Shown here one piece after another: positions 33,407 to 42,222 of a stretch of 64,000 nucleotides of DNA. The translations under genes and the position numbers were made by a program. The DNA is from Burkholderia cepacia (GTDB lineage Bacteria; Pseudomonadota; Gammaproteobacteria; Burkholderiales; Burkholderiaceae): NCBI RefSeq assembly GCF_001718835.1, contig NZ_CP013443.1, positions 2,852,001 to 2,916,000 of the forward strand, written 5' to 3'. Below the pieces are notes generated by a model that saw only the letters and a program-made list of their open reading frames with translations, was not told the origin of the DNA and did no database searches. Position 1 is the stretch's first letter. Each line of letters begins with the position of its first letter.

Positions 33407-35377
33407 TTACCCCCGGCTCTTGAACTGCTGAACGGCGTTCAGGCTCGTGTTCAGGTTCGGCACCGCAACCGTCAGCGATGCGCCGTCAACCTGCTTGAGC
33501 AGATCCTCGACGGTCTGCGTGTCCTTCGATGCCTGGTCGAAATACTTCCCGAGCGACGCCTGCGCGGCGTGCAGGTCGGCCTTCATCGCGCCGTCGTTGC
33601 GCGCGAGCAGCGACAGGCGCGCGGTCAGCAGGCGCAGCTTCACGTTCTCGCGCACGAAGTAGCCCTGGTCGGGCGACGCGAGCATCGCGTCCGCGTTGTC
33701 GATCCGGCGCACCTGCACGAGCCCCTTCAGCTGCTGGCCGAGGCCGGCCGAGAAGTCGTGCCACCACACCTTCCAGCGCGGCTCGCCGGCCACGGCCGAC
33801 GATGCGGCGTCGGCCGGCGCGGCCTTCGGCGCTTCGTGCGGGACGATCGCCTCGCCGGACAGCGGCAGCGCGTCGATCTTCGCGATCGCGTCGTCGAGCT
33901 TGATCGCGAGGCCCGTGAGGTCGGCCGCCGGTGCGGCCTTCAGCTTCTCGATGTCCAGCGCGAGCGCCTTGCGCACCGTGACGGCCTGCGCGCTCTGCGA
34001 GGTGGCGAGGCGCGCGTCGGCATTCTGCAGCGCGATCAGCGCGAGCTGCGTGTTGCCGGTCAGCTGAAGCTGCTGGCTCGCGCTCGACAGCATCTGGTCG
34101 ACTTCCTCGAGCATCCACGCATCGCGGTTGCGCGACAGGTCCTGGTATTGCTGCTGCAGCGCCTGCTGCGCGCTCTGCGCGTCGGCCAGCTTGCCGTCGA
34201 GCTGCGCAAGCTGCGTGTCGACCTGGTGCGTACTCGCCAGCGCCTGCTCGGTCTTCATCCGCGTTTCGGCCGTCTGTGCGTCGAGCGCCTTCTGGCGCGC
34301 CGCCAGCGTGGTGTCGAGCCGGTCGATCTTGCGGTTCAGCGCGTAGCCGCCGACGCCCGCCGCGCAGCCGAGCACGACGACGACGAACCACAGCACCGCG
34401 CTGCCGCCGCGGCGCGCGGGCGGTTCGGACGCCATATAGGCGGGACGGGACGGCGGTGCGGATGCAGCGGCCGGCTGGGAAGCGACGCTTTTGGAATCGT
34501 TGGTATCTGTCATGCGTTTAGTCACCGGTGCGGCTGTCGCCGGTTGGACGGCCTCGTCGGCCATCGTTCGAAACGCGCGGACGATGCGCTCATCGCCCGC
34601 GCCGGTCAGCGTAATCCTATCAAAACCCAATGCGCGCGCGGTCTGCTCGATTCGCGGATGCGGCGTGACGAGCGGCGCATGCTTCAGCGCGGCGATCTCG
34701 GCATCGTTCAGATGCGCCCGCGCGAGTTCGTGCAGGTTGCGCACGCCTTCCGAGCTCGTGACGAGCCACGCATGCGGTTCGCCGTCGAGCAGCGCATGCA
34801 CGCGCTCCCACGCGCCGACGCGCGGCTCGGGCACGACGCGCCGGTACGCGGCGACGAGCGTGACGTCCGCGCCGGCCTCGCGCAAGCGCTCGGCGAGCCA
34901 TTCGCGCCCGCCGTCGCCGCGCACGATCAGCACGCGCTTGCCCGCCAGCGCGGGCGCGCCGCCGAACGCCGCCTCGATGCACGCGAACAGGCTTTCCGAA
35001 TCGTAATGGGGTACGCCGCCGTCGGCCGGCACTTGCGGCGCGATCACGCGATGCGCGGGCGCCGCGATGCCGTGACGCTCGAGCGCCGCGACGCTGCCGG
35101 GCCCGACCACGCCGACCGGCAGCGCGTTCGGCCAGATCGCGCCGTACTGCGCGAGCGCGCGGTCGATCGCGTTCGGCGACACGAAAATCACCAGCGCGTA
35201 GTCGGCGAGCGCCGCGAACGCGGCATCGAGCGGCGCCGGATCGTCGACGGGCGCAATATCGATCAACGGGAATTCGAGCACGTCGCAACCGGCCTCGGCC
35301 AGTTGCGACGCGAGCGCGCCGGACTGGCCGTCCGGGCGCGTCAGGACAGCGGTGAACGCGCGCGCGCCGCCCGCCAT
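33407..35377 (-). CDS. hemDX: uroporphyrinogen-III synthase fused to HemX
   Basis: The 656-residue fusion begins with HemD (about residues 1-265), which cyclises hydroxymethylbilane to uroporphyrinogen III. Family elements are TRPDGQSGALASQLAEAGCDVLEFPLIDI, VSPNAIDRAL and TSSEGVRNL. After a short proline- and alanine-rich linker comes HemX: a transmembrane helix (AVLWFVVVVLGCAAGVGGYAL, about residues 325-345) and a coiled-coil domain rich in Gln and Leu. In enterobacteria hemD and hemX are separate. The start codon shares one base with the hemC stop (TGATG). An in-frame ATG at 34513, before TDTNDSKSV, could allow HemX to be made alone. Confidence 0.93.
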   Translation of the reverse strand: MAGGARAFTAVLTRPDGQSGALASQLAEAGCDVLEFPLIDIAPVDDPAPLDAAFAALADYALVIFVSPNAIDRALAQYGAIWPNALPVGVVGPGSVAALERHGIAAPAHRVIAPQVPADGGVPHYDSESLFACIEAAFGGAPALAGKRVLIVRGDGGREWLAERLREAGADVTLVAAYRRVVPEPRVGAWERVHALLDGEPHAWLVTSSEGVRNLHELARAHLNDAEIAALKHAPLVTPHPRIEQTARALGFDRITLTGAGDERIVRAFRTMADEAVQPATAAPVTKRMTDTNDSKSVASQPAAASAPPSRPAYMASEPPARRGGSAVLWFVVVVLGCAAGVGGYALNRKIDRLDTTLAARQKALDAQTAETRMKTEQALASTHQVDTQLAQLDGKLADAQSAQQALQQQYQDLSRNRDAWMLEEVDQMLSSASQQLQLTGNTQLALIALQNADARLATSQSAQAVTVRKALALDIEKLKAAPAADLTGLAIKLDDAIAKIDALPLSGEAIVPHEAPKAAPADAASSAVAGEPRWKVWWHDFSAGLGQQLKGLVQVRRIDNADAMLASPDQGYFVRENVKLRLLTARLSLLARNDGAMKADLHAAQASLGKYFDQASKDTQTVEDLLKQVDGASLTVAVPNLNTSLNAVQQFKSRG

Positions 35378-36369
35378 CAGGCGTCGCCCTTGCCGGCGGC
35401 GGCCTGCGAGCCGGCGAGCAGCGCCTGGACGATCTCGAGCGCGCCTTGCGCCTCGAGTTCGTCGGACACGGCGCGGCCGAGCGCGAGCGCATCGGCGACG
35501 GTCATGACGGCGCCGCACGCCTCGGCGGTCAGCACGCGCTTGCCGTCGGTCGTCGACACGCGGCCCGTCAGGTACAGTTCGCCCGCGCGCCACACCGCAT
35601 GCGCGGCGAGCGGCACCTCGCAACTGCCGCCGAGCGCGCGCGACACCATCCGCTCGGCCTCGACCGCGAGCGCGGTCTGCGGGTCGTGCAGCGGCGCGAG
35701 CCACGCGGCGACGGCGTCGCGGTGCGAGGCGATCTCGATGCCGAGCGCGCCCTGGCCCGCGGCGGGCGGGCTCGCGTCGACGTCGAGCAGCGTGCGGATC
35801 CGCGCCTCGAGGCCGAGGCGCTTCAGGCCGGCGGCGGCGAGGATGATCGCCGCGTAATCGCCGCGATCGAGCTTCGACAGGCGCGTGTCGAGGTTGCCGC
35901 GCAGCGGCAGCACGTCCAGGTGCGGATAGCGCGAGCGCAGCATCGCCTCGCGGCGCAGGCTCGACGTGCCGACCACGGCACCGGCCGGCAGCGCGTCGAG
36001 CGACGCGTAGTCGTTCGACACGAAGGCATCGCGCGGGTCCTCGCGCTCCATGATCGCGGCAAGCGAGAAGCCTTCCGGCAGCGCCATCGGCACGTCCTTC
36101 AGCGAATGCACGGCGAGATCGGCGCGGCCGTCGGCCAGCGCGGCCTCCAGTTCCTTCACGAACAGGCCCTTGCCGCCGACCTTCGACAGCGTGCGATCGA
36201 GAATCTGGTCGCCGCGCGTCGTCATTCCGAGGATTTTCACGTCACAAGCTGGATATAATTTGCGCAGCGCATCACGCACATGTTCGGCTTGCCACATCGC
36301 CAGGCGGCTCTCGCGCGAAGCAATCGTCAACGTCGCGGGCGGCTGTGCCGACAGAGTCTCGGAATTCAT
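35377..36369 (-). CDS. hemC: hydroxymethylbilane synthase (porphobilinogen deaminase)
   Basis: The 330-residue enzyme links four porphobilinogen units into hydroxymethylbilane in the cytoplasm. It shows the family sequences TIASRESRLAMWQAEHVRDAL, GGKGLFVKELEAALADGRADLAVHSLKDVP, GTSSLRREAMLRSRYP and LPLRGNLDTRLSKLDRGDYAAIILAAAGLKRLGL. The cofactor-anchoring Cys lies in GGSCEVPLAAHA (about residue 250). Start 36369 is supported by the family N-terminus. Transcription is divergent from ppc across about 200 bases. Confidence 0.96.
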   Translation of the reverse strand: MNSETLSAQPPATLTIASRESRLAMWQAEHVRDALRKLYPACDVKILGMTTRGDQILDRTLSKVGGKGLFVKELEAALADGRADLAVHSLKDVPMALPEGFSLAAIMEREDPRDAFVSNDYASLDALPAGAVVGTSSLRREAMLRSRYPHLDVLPLRGNLDTRLSKLDRGDYAAIILAAAGLKRLGLEARIRTLLDVDASPPAAGQGALGIEIASHRDAVAAWLAPLHDPQTALAVEAERMVSRALGGSCEVPLAAHAVWRAGELYLTGRVSTTDGKRVLTAEACGAVMTVADALALGRAVSDELEAQGALEIVQALLAGSQAAAGKGDA

Positions 36370-36568
36370 TGCTGGAACATCGAAGGACGGGATTGAAGAT
36401 CGAACAATGGTAGCACGCACGCCCCCGCCCGCCCGGGCCCGGAGCCGGCCCCGGCGCCGCCTGGCGCGGGCCGCGGCGCGGATGCGCGGAAGTGCCGCAG
36501 AAGTCGCAGTCGCTGGATCGCAGTGCCCGCAGTTCCTTTTGACTCGAGCTTTCCCAAGGAAACCCATC

Positions 36569-39500
36569 GTGAAGTCTTCCGGATCGGCGCGTACGGCGCG
36601 CCGCAATGCTGCCCTGTCCTCCTCCGACGCCTCGACGGACACCGTCGCCACCGCCGCGAACGGCCGTGCGAAAACGGCAACGAAACCGAAAGACCCGATA
36701 CGTCAGACAAAACGCGCGGCCAAGGCCGTCGCGAACGGCGCGGCCGCCGTCGCAACGAAGCCGGGCGCCCGCACGCGCGACGACAAGGACGGCCCGCTGT
36801 TCGACGACATCCGCTTTCTCGGCCGCCTGCTCGGCGACGTCGTGCGCGAGCAGGAAGGCGACACCGTATTCGACGTCGTCGAGACGATTCGCCAGACCGC
36901 CGTCAAGTTCCGCCGCGAGGACGACAGCGAAGCCGCGCAGACGCTCGAGAAGAAGCTGCGCAAGCTGACGCCGGAGCAGACGGTGAGCGTCGTGCGCGCG
37001 TTCAGCTATTTCTCGCACCTCGCGAACATCGCGGAAGACCGCCACCACAACCGCCGCCGCCGCATCCATGCGCTGGCCGGCTCCGCGTCGCAGCCCGGCA
37101 CGGTCGCGTACGCACTCGAACAACTGAAAACGACCGGCAATGCGTCGAAGCGACTGCTGCAGCGCTTCTTCGACGATGCGCTGATCGTGCCGGTGCTGAC
37201 CGCGCACCCGACCGAAGTGCAGCGCAAGAGCATCCTCGACGCGCAGCACGACATCGCACGCCTGCTCGCCGAGCGCGACCAGGAGCTGACCGGCCGCGAG
37301 CGCCAGTACAACGAATCGATGCTGCGCGCCCGCGTCACCACGCTGTGGCAGACGCGCATGCTGCGCGACTCACGGCTGACGGTCGGCGACGAAATCGAGA
37401 ACGCGCTGTCGTACTACCGCGCGACGTTCCTCGACGAACTGCCCGCGCTGTACGGCGACATCGAGGCCGCGCTCGCCGAGCACGGCCTGTCCGCGCGCGT
37501 CCCCGCGTTCTTCCAGATGGGCAGCTGGATCGGCGGCGACCGCGACGGCAACCCGAACGTGACCGCGTCGACGCTCGACGAAGCGATCAACCGCCAGGCC
37601 GCGGTGATCCTCGAGCACTATCTGGAACAGGTGCACAAGCTCGGCGCCGAACTGTCGGTGTCGAACCTGCTCGTCGGCGCGAACGATGCCGTGAAGGCGC
37701 TCGCGGCAGCTTCCCCCGACCAGTCGCCGCACCGCGTCGACGAGCCGTATCGTCGCGCGCTGATCGGCATCTACACGCGGCTCGCCGCGAGCGCGCGCGT
37801 GCGTCTCGGCGAAGGCACGGTGCCCGTGCGCAGCGCGGGCCGCGGCGCGCCGCCCGTGCGCGCGGTCCCGTATGCGGATTCCGAAGCGTTCGTCGCCGAC
37901 CTGAAGGTGCTGACCGCGTCGCTCGACGAACACCACGGCACGTCGCTCGCCGCGCCGCGCCTCGCGCCGCTCGTGCGCGCGGCCGAAGTGTTCGGCTTCC
38001 ATCTCGCGAGCATCGACCTGCGCCAGAGCTCCGACATCCACGAAGCCGTGGTCGCCGAGCTGTTCGCGCGCGCGGGCGTCGAGGCCGACTACGCGGCGCT
38101 CGCCGAGGAAGACAAGCTGCGCGTGCTGCTCGCCGCGCTCGCCGATCCGCGTCCGCTGCGCTCGCCGTACCTCGAATACTCCGCGCTCGCCCGGAGCGAA
38201 CTCGGCGTGTTCGAGAAGGCGCGCGACGTGCGCGCCCAATTCGGCGCGCGCGCGGTGCGCAACTACATCATTTCGCATACGGAAACCGTCAGCGACCTCG
38301 TTGAGGTGCTGCTGCTCCAGAAGGAAACGGGCCTGCTCGAAGGCGCGCTCGGTGTGCCCGGCGGCAATGCGCGCAACAGCCTGATGGTGATCCCGCTGTT
38401 CGAGACGATTCCCGACCTGCGCGACGCCGCGCGCATCATGCGCGAATACTTCGCGCTGCCGGGCATCGACGCACTGATCGCGCACCAGGGCGCCGAGCAG
38501 GAAGTGATGCTCGGCTATTCGGACAGCAACAAGGACGGCGGCTTCCTCACGTCGAACTGGGAGCTGTATCGCGCGGAACTCGCGCTCGTCGACCTGTTCC
38601 GCGACCGCAAGATCACGCTGCGGCTGTTCCACGGCCGCGGCGGCACGGTCGGCCGCGGCGGCGGCCCGACCTACCAGGCGATCCTGTCGCAGCCGCCGGG
38701 CACCGTAAACGGCCAGATCCGCCTGACCGAACAGGGCGAGGTGATCGCGAGCAAGTTCGCGAACCCGGAGATCGGCCGCCGGAACCTCGAGACGGTCGTC
38801 GCCGCGACGCTCGAGGCGACGCTCCTGCCGCAGAACAACGCGCCCGCGCAGCTGCCGGCGTTCGAGGCCGCGATGCAGACGCTGTCCGATTCCGCGATGG
38901 CCGCATACCGCGCGCTCGTCTACGAAACCCCGGGCTTCACCGACTATTTCTTCTCGTCGACGCCGATCACCGAGATCGCCGAGCTGAACATCGGCAGCCG
39001 CCCGGCCTCGCGCAAGCTGCAGGATCCGAAGCAGCGCAGGATCGAGGACCTGCGCGCGATTCCGTGGGGCTTCTCGTGGGGCCAGTGCCGGCTGCTGCTG
39101 ACGGGCTGGTACGGCTTCGGCAGCGCGGTGAGTGCGTATCTCGACGGCGCGCAGGACGACGCCGAACGCACGAAGCGCGTCGCGCTGCTGAAGAAGATGA
39201 ACAAGACCTGGCCGTTCTTCTCGAACCTGCTGTCGAACATGGACATGGTGCTCGCGAAGACCGATCTCGCGGTCGCGTCGCGCTACGCGCAACTGGTCGC
39301 CGACCGCAAGCTGCGCAAGCACGTGTTCGAGCGGATCGTCGCGGAATGGGAGCGCACGTCGCAGGCGCTGGCGGAAATCACCGGGCACGAAGGCCGCCTC
39401 GCGACCAACCCGCTGCTCGCGCGCTCGATCAAGAACCGCTTCCCGTATCTCGATCCGCTGAACCACCTGCAGGTCGAGCTGATCAAGCGCCACCGCGCGG

Positions 39501-39580
39501 GCGACACGAACGCGCGGCTGCGCCGCGGGATTCACCTGACGATCAACGGGATCGCGGCCGGCCTGCGCAACACGGGCTGA
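36569..39580 (+). CDS. ppc: phosphoenolpyruvate carboxylase
   Basis: The 1003-residue enzyme carboxylates phosphoenolpyruvate to oxaloacetate to refill the TCA cycle. The two family signatures are present: VLTAHPTEVQRKS with the catalytic His (about residue 212), and LRLFHGRGGTVGRGGGPTY (about residue 687). QMGSWIGGDRDGNPNVT, LGYSDSNKDGGFLTSNW and the terminal INGIAAGLRNTG complete the picture. The N-terminal 80 residues or so, rich in Ala, Lys and Arg, are longer than in E. coli and look unstructured. The GTG at 36569 with AAGGA eight bases upstream is the likely start. Confidence 0.96.
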   Translation: MKSSGSARTARRNAALSSSDASTDTVATAANGRAKTATKPKDPIRQTKRAAKAVANGAAAVATKPGARTRDDKDGPLFDDIRFLGRLLGDVVREQEGDTVFDVVETIRQTAVKFRREDDSEAAQTLEKKLRKLTPEQTVSVVRAFSYFSHLANIAEDRHHNRRRRIHALAGSASQPGTVAYALEQLKTTGNASKRLLQRFFDDALIVPVLTAHPTEVQRKSILDAQHDIARLLAERDQELTGRERQYNESMLRARVTTLWQTRMLRDSRLTVGDEIENALSYYRATFLDELPALYGDIEAALAEHGLSARVPAFFQMGSWIGGDRDGNPNVTASTLDEAINRQAAVILEHYLEQVHKLGAELSVSNLLVGANDAVKALAAASPDQSPHRVDEPYRRALIGIYTRLAASARVRLGEGTVPVRSAGRGAPPVRAVPYADSEAFVADLKVLTASLDEHHGTSLAAPRLAPLVRAAEVFGFHLASIDLRQSSDIHEAVVAELFARAGVEADYAALAEEDKLRVLLAALADPRPLRSPYLEYSALARSELGVFEKARDVRAQFGARAVRNYIISHTETVSDLVEVLLLQKETGLLEGALGVPGGNARNSLMVIPLFETIPDLRDAARIMREYFALPGIDALIAHQGAEQEVMLGYSDSNKDGGFLTSNWELYRAELALVDLFRDRKITLRLFHGRGGTVGRGGGPTYQAILSQPPGTVNGQIRLTEQGEVIASKFANPEIGRRNLETVVAATLEATLLPQNNAPAQLPAFEAAMQTLSDSAMAAYRALVYETPGFTDYFFSSTPITEIAELNIGSRPASRKLQDPKQRRIEDLRAIPWGFSWGQCRLLLTGWYGFGSAVSAYLDGAQDDAERTKRVALLKKMNKTWPFFSNLLSNMDMVLAKTDLAVASRYAQLVADRKLRKHVFERIVAEWERTSQALAEITGHEGRLATNPLLARSIKNRFPYLDPLNHLQVELIKRHRAGDTNARLRRGIHLTINGIAAGLRNTG

Positions 39581-39671
39581 CCCGCGCGAGCGCGTGCGCG
39601 TGCGACGCACGCGCTACGCAACCCGCACAGCGGCCGCGACGCGCGTTGCCGGGCGTCGCGGCCGTTTCGTT

Positions 39672-40424
39672 TCAGCGCGCGTCGATCAGCAGCGCGTCGT
39701 GCTCGAACGATCCGTCGGGCTGCACCGCGTAGTAGCCGCGCACCTCGTCGGGCGCATGCGCCCACAGCGCGCGAATGCCGGTGACGCTGTCGGCCGGCGT
39801 GCGGATGCGCGCGACCCACGTCTCGAAATCGATCGGCAGCCGCCAGCGGCTGTGCACGTGCGCGTCGAAGCCGGCATCGCGGAACATCGCGAGCCATTCG
39901 TCCGCACGGTAGTCGCGCACGTGCGACGCGTCGCGCAGCACTTCCGCGGCCTGCAGGTACGTATCGAGGAGCGGGTGGTCGTTGCCGGCGATGTCGATCA
40001 TCAGCACGCGGCCGCCCGGCTTCAGCACGCGGCGCACTTCGGCGAGCGCCGCGCGCATGTCGTGCCAGTGGTGCGCGCTCATCCGGCTCACGACCCAGTC
40101 GAACGTCGCCGTCCCGAACGGCAGTTGCTCGGCCGGCCCCTGCTGCGTACGGATGTTCGCGAGCCCGCGCTCGCGCGCCGCGGCGTCGACGGTCGCGAGC
40201 ATCTGCGCGGCGAGATCGTAGGCGACCACGTCGCGCACGTGCGGCGCGACCGCGAAGCTCGCGTGGCCGGCGCCGCAGCCGAGATCGAGCACCGCGGCAT
40301 CGGGCGTCGCGCGCACCGCGTCGGCGAGCGTCTGCAGGTCGGCGCCCGTCGCGTGGACCGTGCTCGTCAGGTAGGCGGCGGCCGTCGTGCCGAATGCGTC
40401 GGCGACCTGGTCGTGGTGTTTCAT
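39672..40424 (-). CDS. class I SAM-dependent methyltransferase (UbiE-like)
   Basis: The 250-residue enzyme has SAM-binding motif I (AAVLDLGCGAGHASFAVA, about residues 43-60), motif II (VVAYDLA), post-motif GPAEQLPFGTATFDWVVSRMSAHHW and motif VLKPGGRVLMIDI. The layout resembles UbiE and small-molecule methyltransferases. The C-terminal part (SRWRLPIDFETWVARIRTP) resembles SAM-dependent enzymes adjacent to regulators. It is divergent from a MmyB-type regulator, with a 16-bp palindrome between them, so it is probably the regulated gene. The substrate is unknown. Confidence 0.88.
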   Translation of the reverse strand: MKHHDQVADAFGTTAAAYLTSTVHATGADLQTLADAVRATPDAAVLDLGCGAGHASFAVAPHVRDVVAYDLAAQMLATVDAAARERGLANIRTQQGPAEQLPFGTATFDWVVSRMSAHHWHDMRAALAEVRRVLKPGGRVLMIDIAGNDHPLLDTYLQAAEVLRDASHVRDYRADEWLAMFRDAGFDAHVHSRWRLPIDFETWVARIRTPADSVTGIRALWAHAPDEVRGYYAVQPDGSFEHDALLIDAR

Positions 40425-40497
40425 CGCATTCTTCTCCTTGGTGGGGACCGTCCGCGCCGATGCGGCCAGACGCGTGAGCCGCTACAATAGGCCTGCT

Positions 40498-40513
40498 CTT
40501 GTACCAGTACAAG
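40498..40513. promoter_or_regulatory. palindromic candidate operator in the methyltransferase/regulator gap
   Basis: CTTGTAC and GTACAAG form a perfect 7-bp inverted repeat around a two-base centre. It lies 74 bases upstream of the methyltransferase start and about 46 bases upstream of the regulator start, the expected place for an autoregulatory operator of the divergent HTH protein. Confidence 0.65.
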
Positions 40514-40559
40514 TTAAGCAGTTATTCTGGTATTCGATCCACCCGCCTGACGATTTCGC

Positions 40560-41369
40560 ATGAACCTTCCGCCCGCCGCCCCCACCCCGCCGCTCGACGC
40601 CACGCCCGCCCGTGCGCTCGGCGAATTCATCCGCGCCCACCGCGAGCGGCTGTCGCCGCAGGCCGTCGGCCTGCCGCCCGGCCCGCGGCGGCGCACGCCC
40701 GGGCTGCGGCGCGAGGAAGTCGCGCAGCTCTGCGGCGTCAGCCCCACCTGGTACACGTGGATCGAACAGGGCCGCCCCGTGTCCGCGTCGGCCGACGCAC
40801 TCGCACGGATCGCCGTCGCGCTGCAACTGTCGAAGGCCGAGCGCGCGTACCTGTTCGAGCTGGCCGCGCAGCGCGACCCGGCCGAGCCCGACGTCGCGGG
40901 CGGCGACCTGCCGCCGACGCTCGCCGCGACCGTCGCGGCCATCGCGACGCCCGCCTACGTGCTCGACCGGCAATGGAACGCGCTCGCGTGGAACGCACCG
41001 GCCGCCGCGCTCTTTTCCGGCTGGCTCGACGGCGAGCACGACCGCAACCTGCTGCGCTTCACCTTCATGTCGCCGGCCGCGCGTACGCTGATCGTCGACT
41101 GGGAAACCCGCGCGCGGCGGCTCGCGGCCGAATTTCGCGCCGATTCGATCCGGCACCTGACCGACGCGCCCACGCGTGCGCTGATCGACGCACTGACCGC
41201 CGGCAGCGATGCCTTCGCACAGTACTGGGCCTCGCAGGACGTGTTCGAACGCGAAGGCGGCCTGCGCGAATTCGACCATCCGGCCGACGGCCGCCTCGTG
41301 TACCAGCAGATCACGCTGAAGCCCGCGCACCGCGAAGACCTGAAGCTGGTCGTGCTCGTGCGCGAGTGA
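40560..41369 (+). CDS. helix-turn-helix regulator with MmyB-like ligand domain
   Basis: The 269-residue protein has an N-terminal XRE-type HTH preceded by the family motif LGEFIRAHRERLSP and RRRTPGLRREEVAQLCGVSPTWYTWIEQGR. About 170 residues of MmyB-like ligand-binding domain follow (AYVLDRQWNALAWNAPAAALF, ERNLLRFTFMSPAART-like text, and a C-terminal HPADGRLVYQQITLKPA). These regulators bind hydrophobic or fatty acid-like ligands in a PAS-like pocket and usually control a divergent oxidoreductase or transferase gene. Here that is the methyltransferase. It lies tail to tail with a pilin fragment, seven bases away. Confidence 0.9.
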   Translation: MNLPPAAPTPPLDATPARALGEFIRAHRERLSPQAVGLPPGPRRRTPGLRREEVAQLCGVSPTWYTWIEQGRPVSASADALARIAVALQLSKAERAYLFELAAQRDPAEPDVAGGDLPPTLAATVAAIATPAYVLDRQWNALAWNAPAAALFSGWLDGEHDRNLLRFTFMSPAARTLIVDWETRARRLAAEFRADSIRHLTDAPTRALIDALTAGSDAFAQYWASQDVFEREGGLREFDHPADGRLVYQQITLKPAHREDLKLVVLVRE

Positions 41370-41376
41370 CGCCGCA

Positions 41377-41796
41377 TCAGAAGCTGATCGTCGCGGTGAT
41401 CGTGTCGCTGTAGTCACCCGGCGCGGGTGTGGTCTGCGCGGGCACGCGCCCGTAGACCGTGACCGACTGCGAGAGCCCGCTGCCGGTGCCCGTCGCCATC
41501 GACGTGCCGCCGGTGCCGTCGCCCCACGGCGTCGTGTGACCGGCGTCCTGGTAGAGCTGATAGCCGACCGCGCCCCCGCCGCCCGAGCGCTGCATCGTGC
41601 GCGCGGCAACGTTGCCGCTGCCGCCGGCGTTCAGCGCGATCTGGTACGCATCGCCGTTCGTGCACTGCGCGCTGATCGAGCCGGTCGCCGTCAGCGGCGC
41701 CGCGAGCACGCCCGCGGCGGGAAACGCAACATTCGTCGCGCTGATGAAGCAATCGTTCACGACGGTCGCGTTCGCCGCATACGAGAACGTGCCGGC
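41377..41796 (-). pseudogene. spore coat U (Csu-type) pilin fragment lacking its signal peptide
   Basis: The frame encodes a SCPU domain: TFSYAANATVVNDCFISATNVAFP, TATGSISAQCTNGDAYQIALNAGG with the two typical cysteines, and the terminal strand GDYSDTITATISF. These are subunits of archaic chaperone-usher pili, which must be secreted, but no signal peptide can be read. Homology stops near 41796, where the opposite strand begins to encode a usher C-terminus. The open frame continues to 41874 with unrelated residues. The gene is therefore truncated at its 5' end by a rearrangement and is unlikely to give a functional pilin. Confidence 0.75.
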
Positions 41797-41806
41797 CGAT
41801 GCGCGC

Positions 41807-42133
41807 ATCGCGGACACGTCGCTCGACGTGGTGCCGCAGGCCCGCTCCGGCGTGCTCGCGCGGTTTCCGGTCACGCGCTACCACGCCGCGACGATCGCGC
41901 TGCGCACGCCCGACGGCGCGCCGCTGCCGCCCGGCCTCGAAGTCGTCCACGTCGAGAGCGGGCAGCGCACGATCGTCGGCTACGACGGCCTCACGTTCGT
42001 CGACGGCCTCGTCGCCGACAATCATCTGGAGATTGCCGGCGACGGACGCCGCTGCAGCGTCGAGTTCGCGTACCAGCGCCCGGACGACGGCACGCTGCCG
42101 CGCATCGTCCCGCTGACCTGCGCGCTGCGCTGA
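41807..42133 (+). pseudogene. C-terminal fragment of a fimbrial outer membrane usher
   Basis: About 108 residues read as the C-terminal plug/CTD part of a FimD/PapC-type usher. They run through DTSLDVVPQARSGVLARFPV, LRTPDGAPLPPGLEVVH, GLTFVDGLVADNHLEI and RRCSVEFAYQRPDDGTLPRIVPLTC, ending soon after the conserved PLTC. An intact usher has about 800 residues, so more than 85 percent is missing. It abuts, in the opposite orientation, the truncated pilin on the minus strand. In a normal csu operon both point the same way, so part of the cluster was inverted and deleted. Confidence 0.75.
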
Positions 42134-42222
42134 CGCCCGCCCGGTCGCGCGGCCGCGAATGCTAAAATCCTGCGATTCCCTCGGCGGCGCACGCCGCCCA
42201 ACATCCCCTTCGAAGAATCGCC

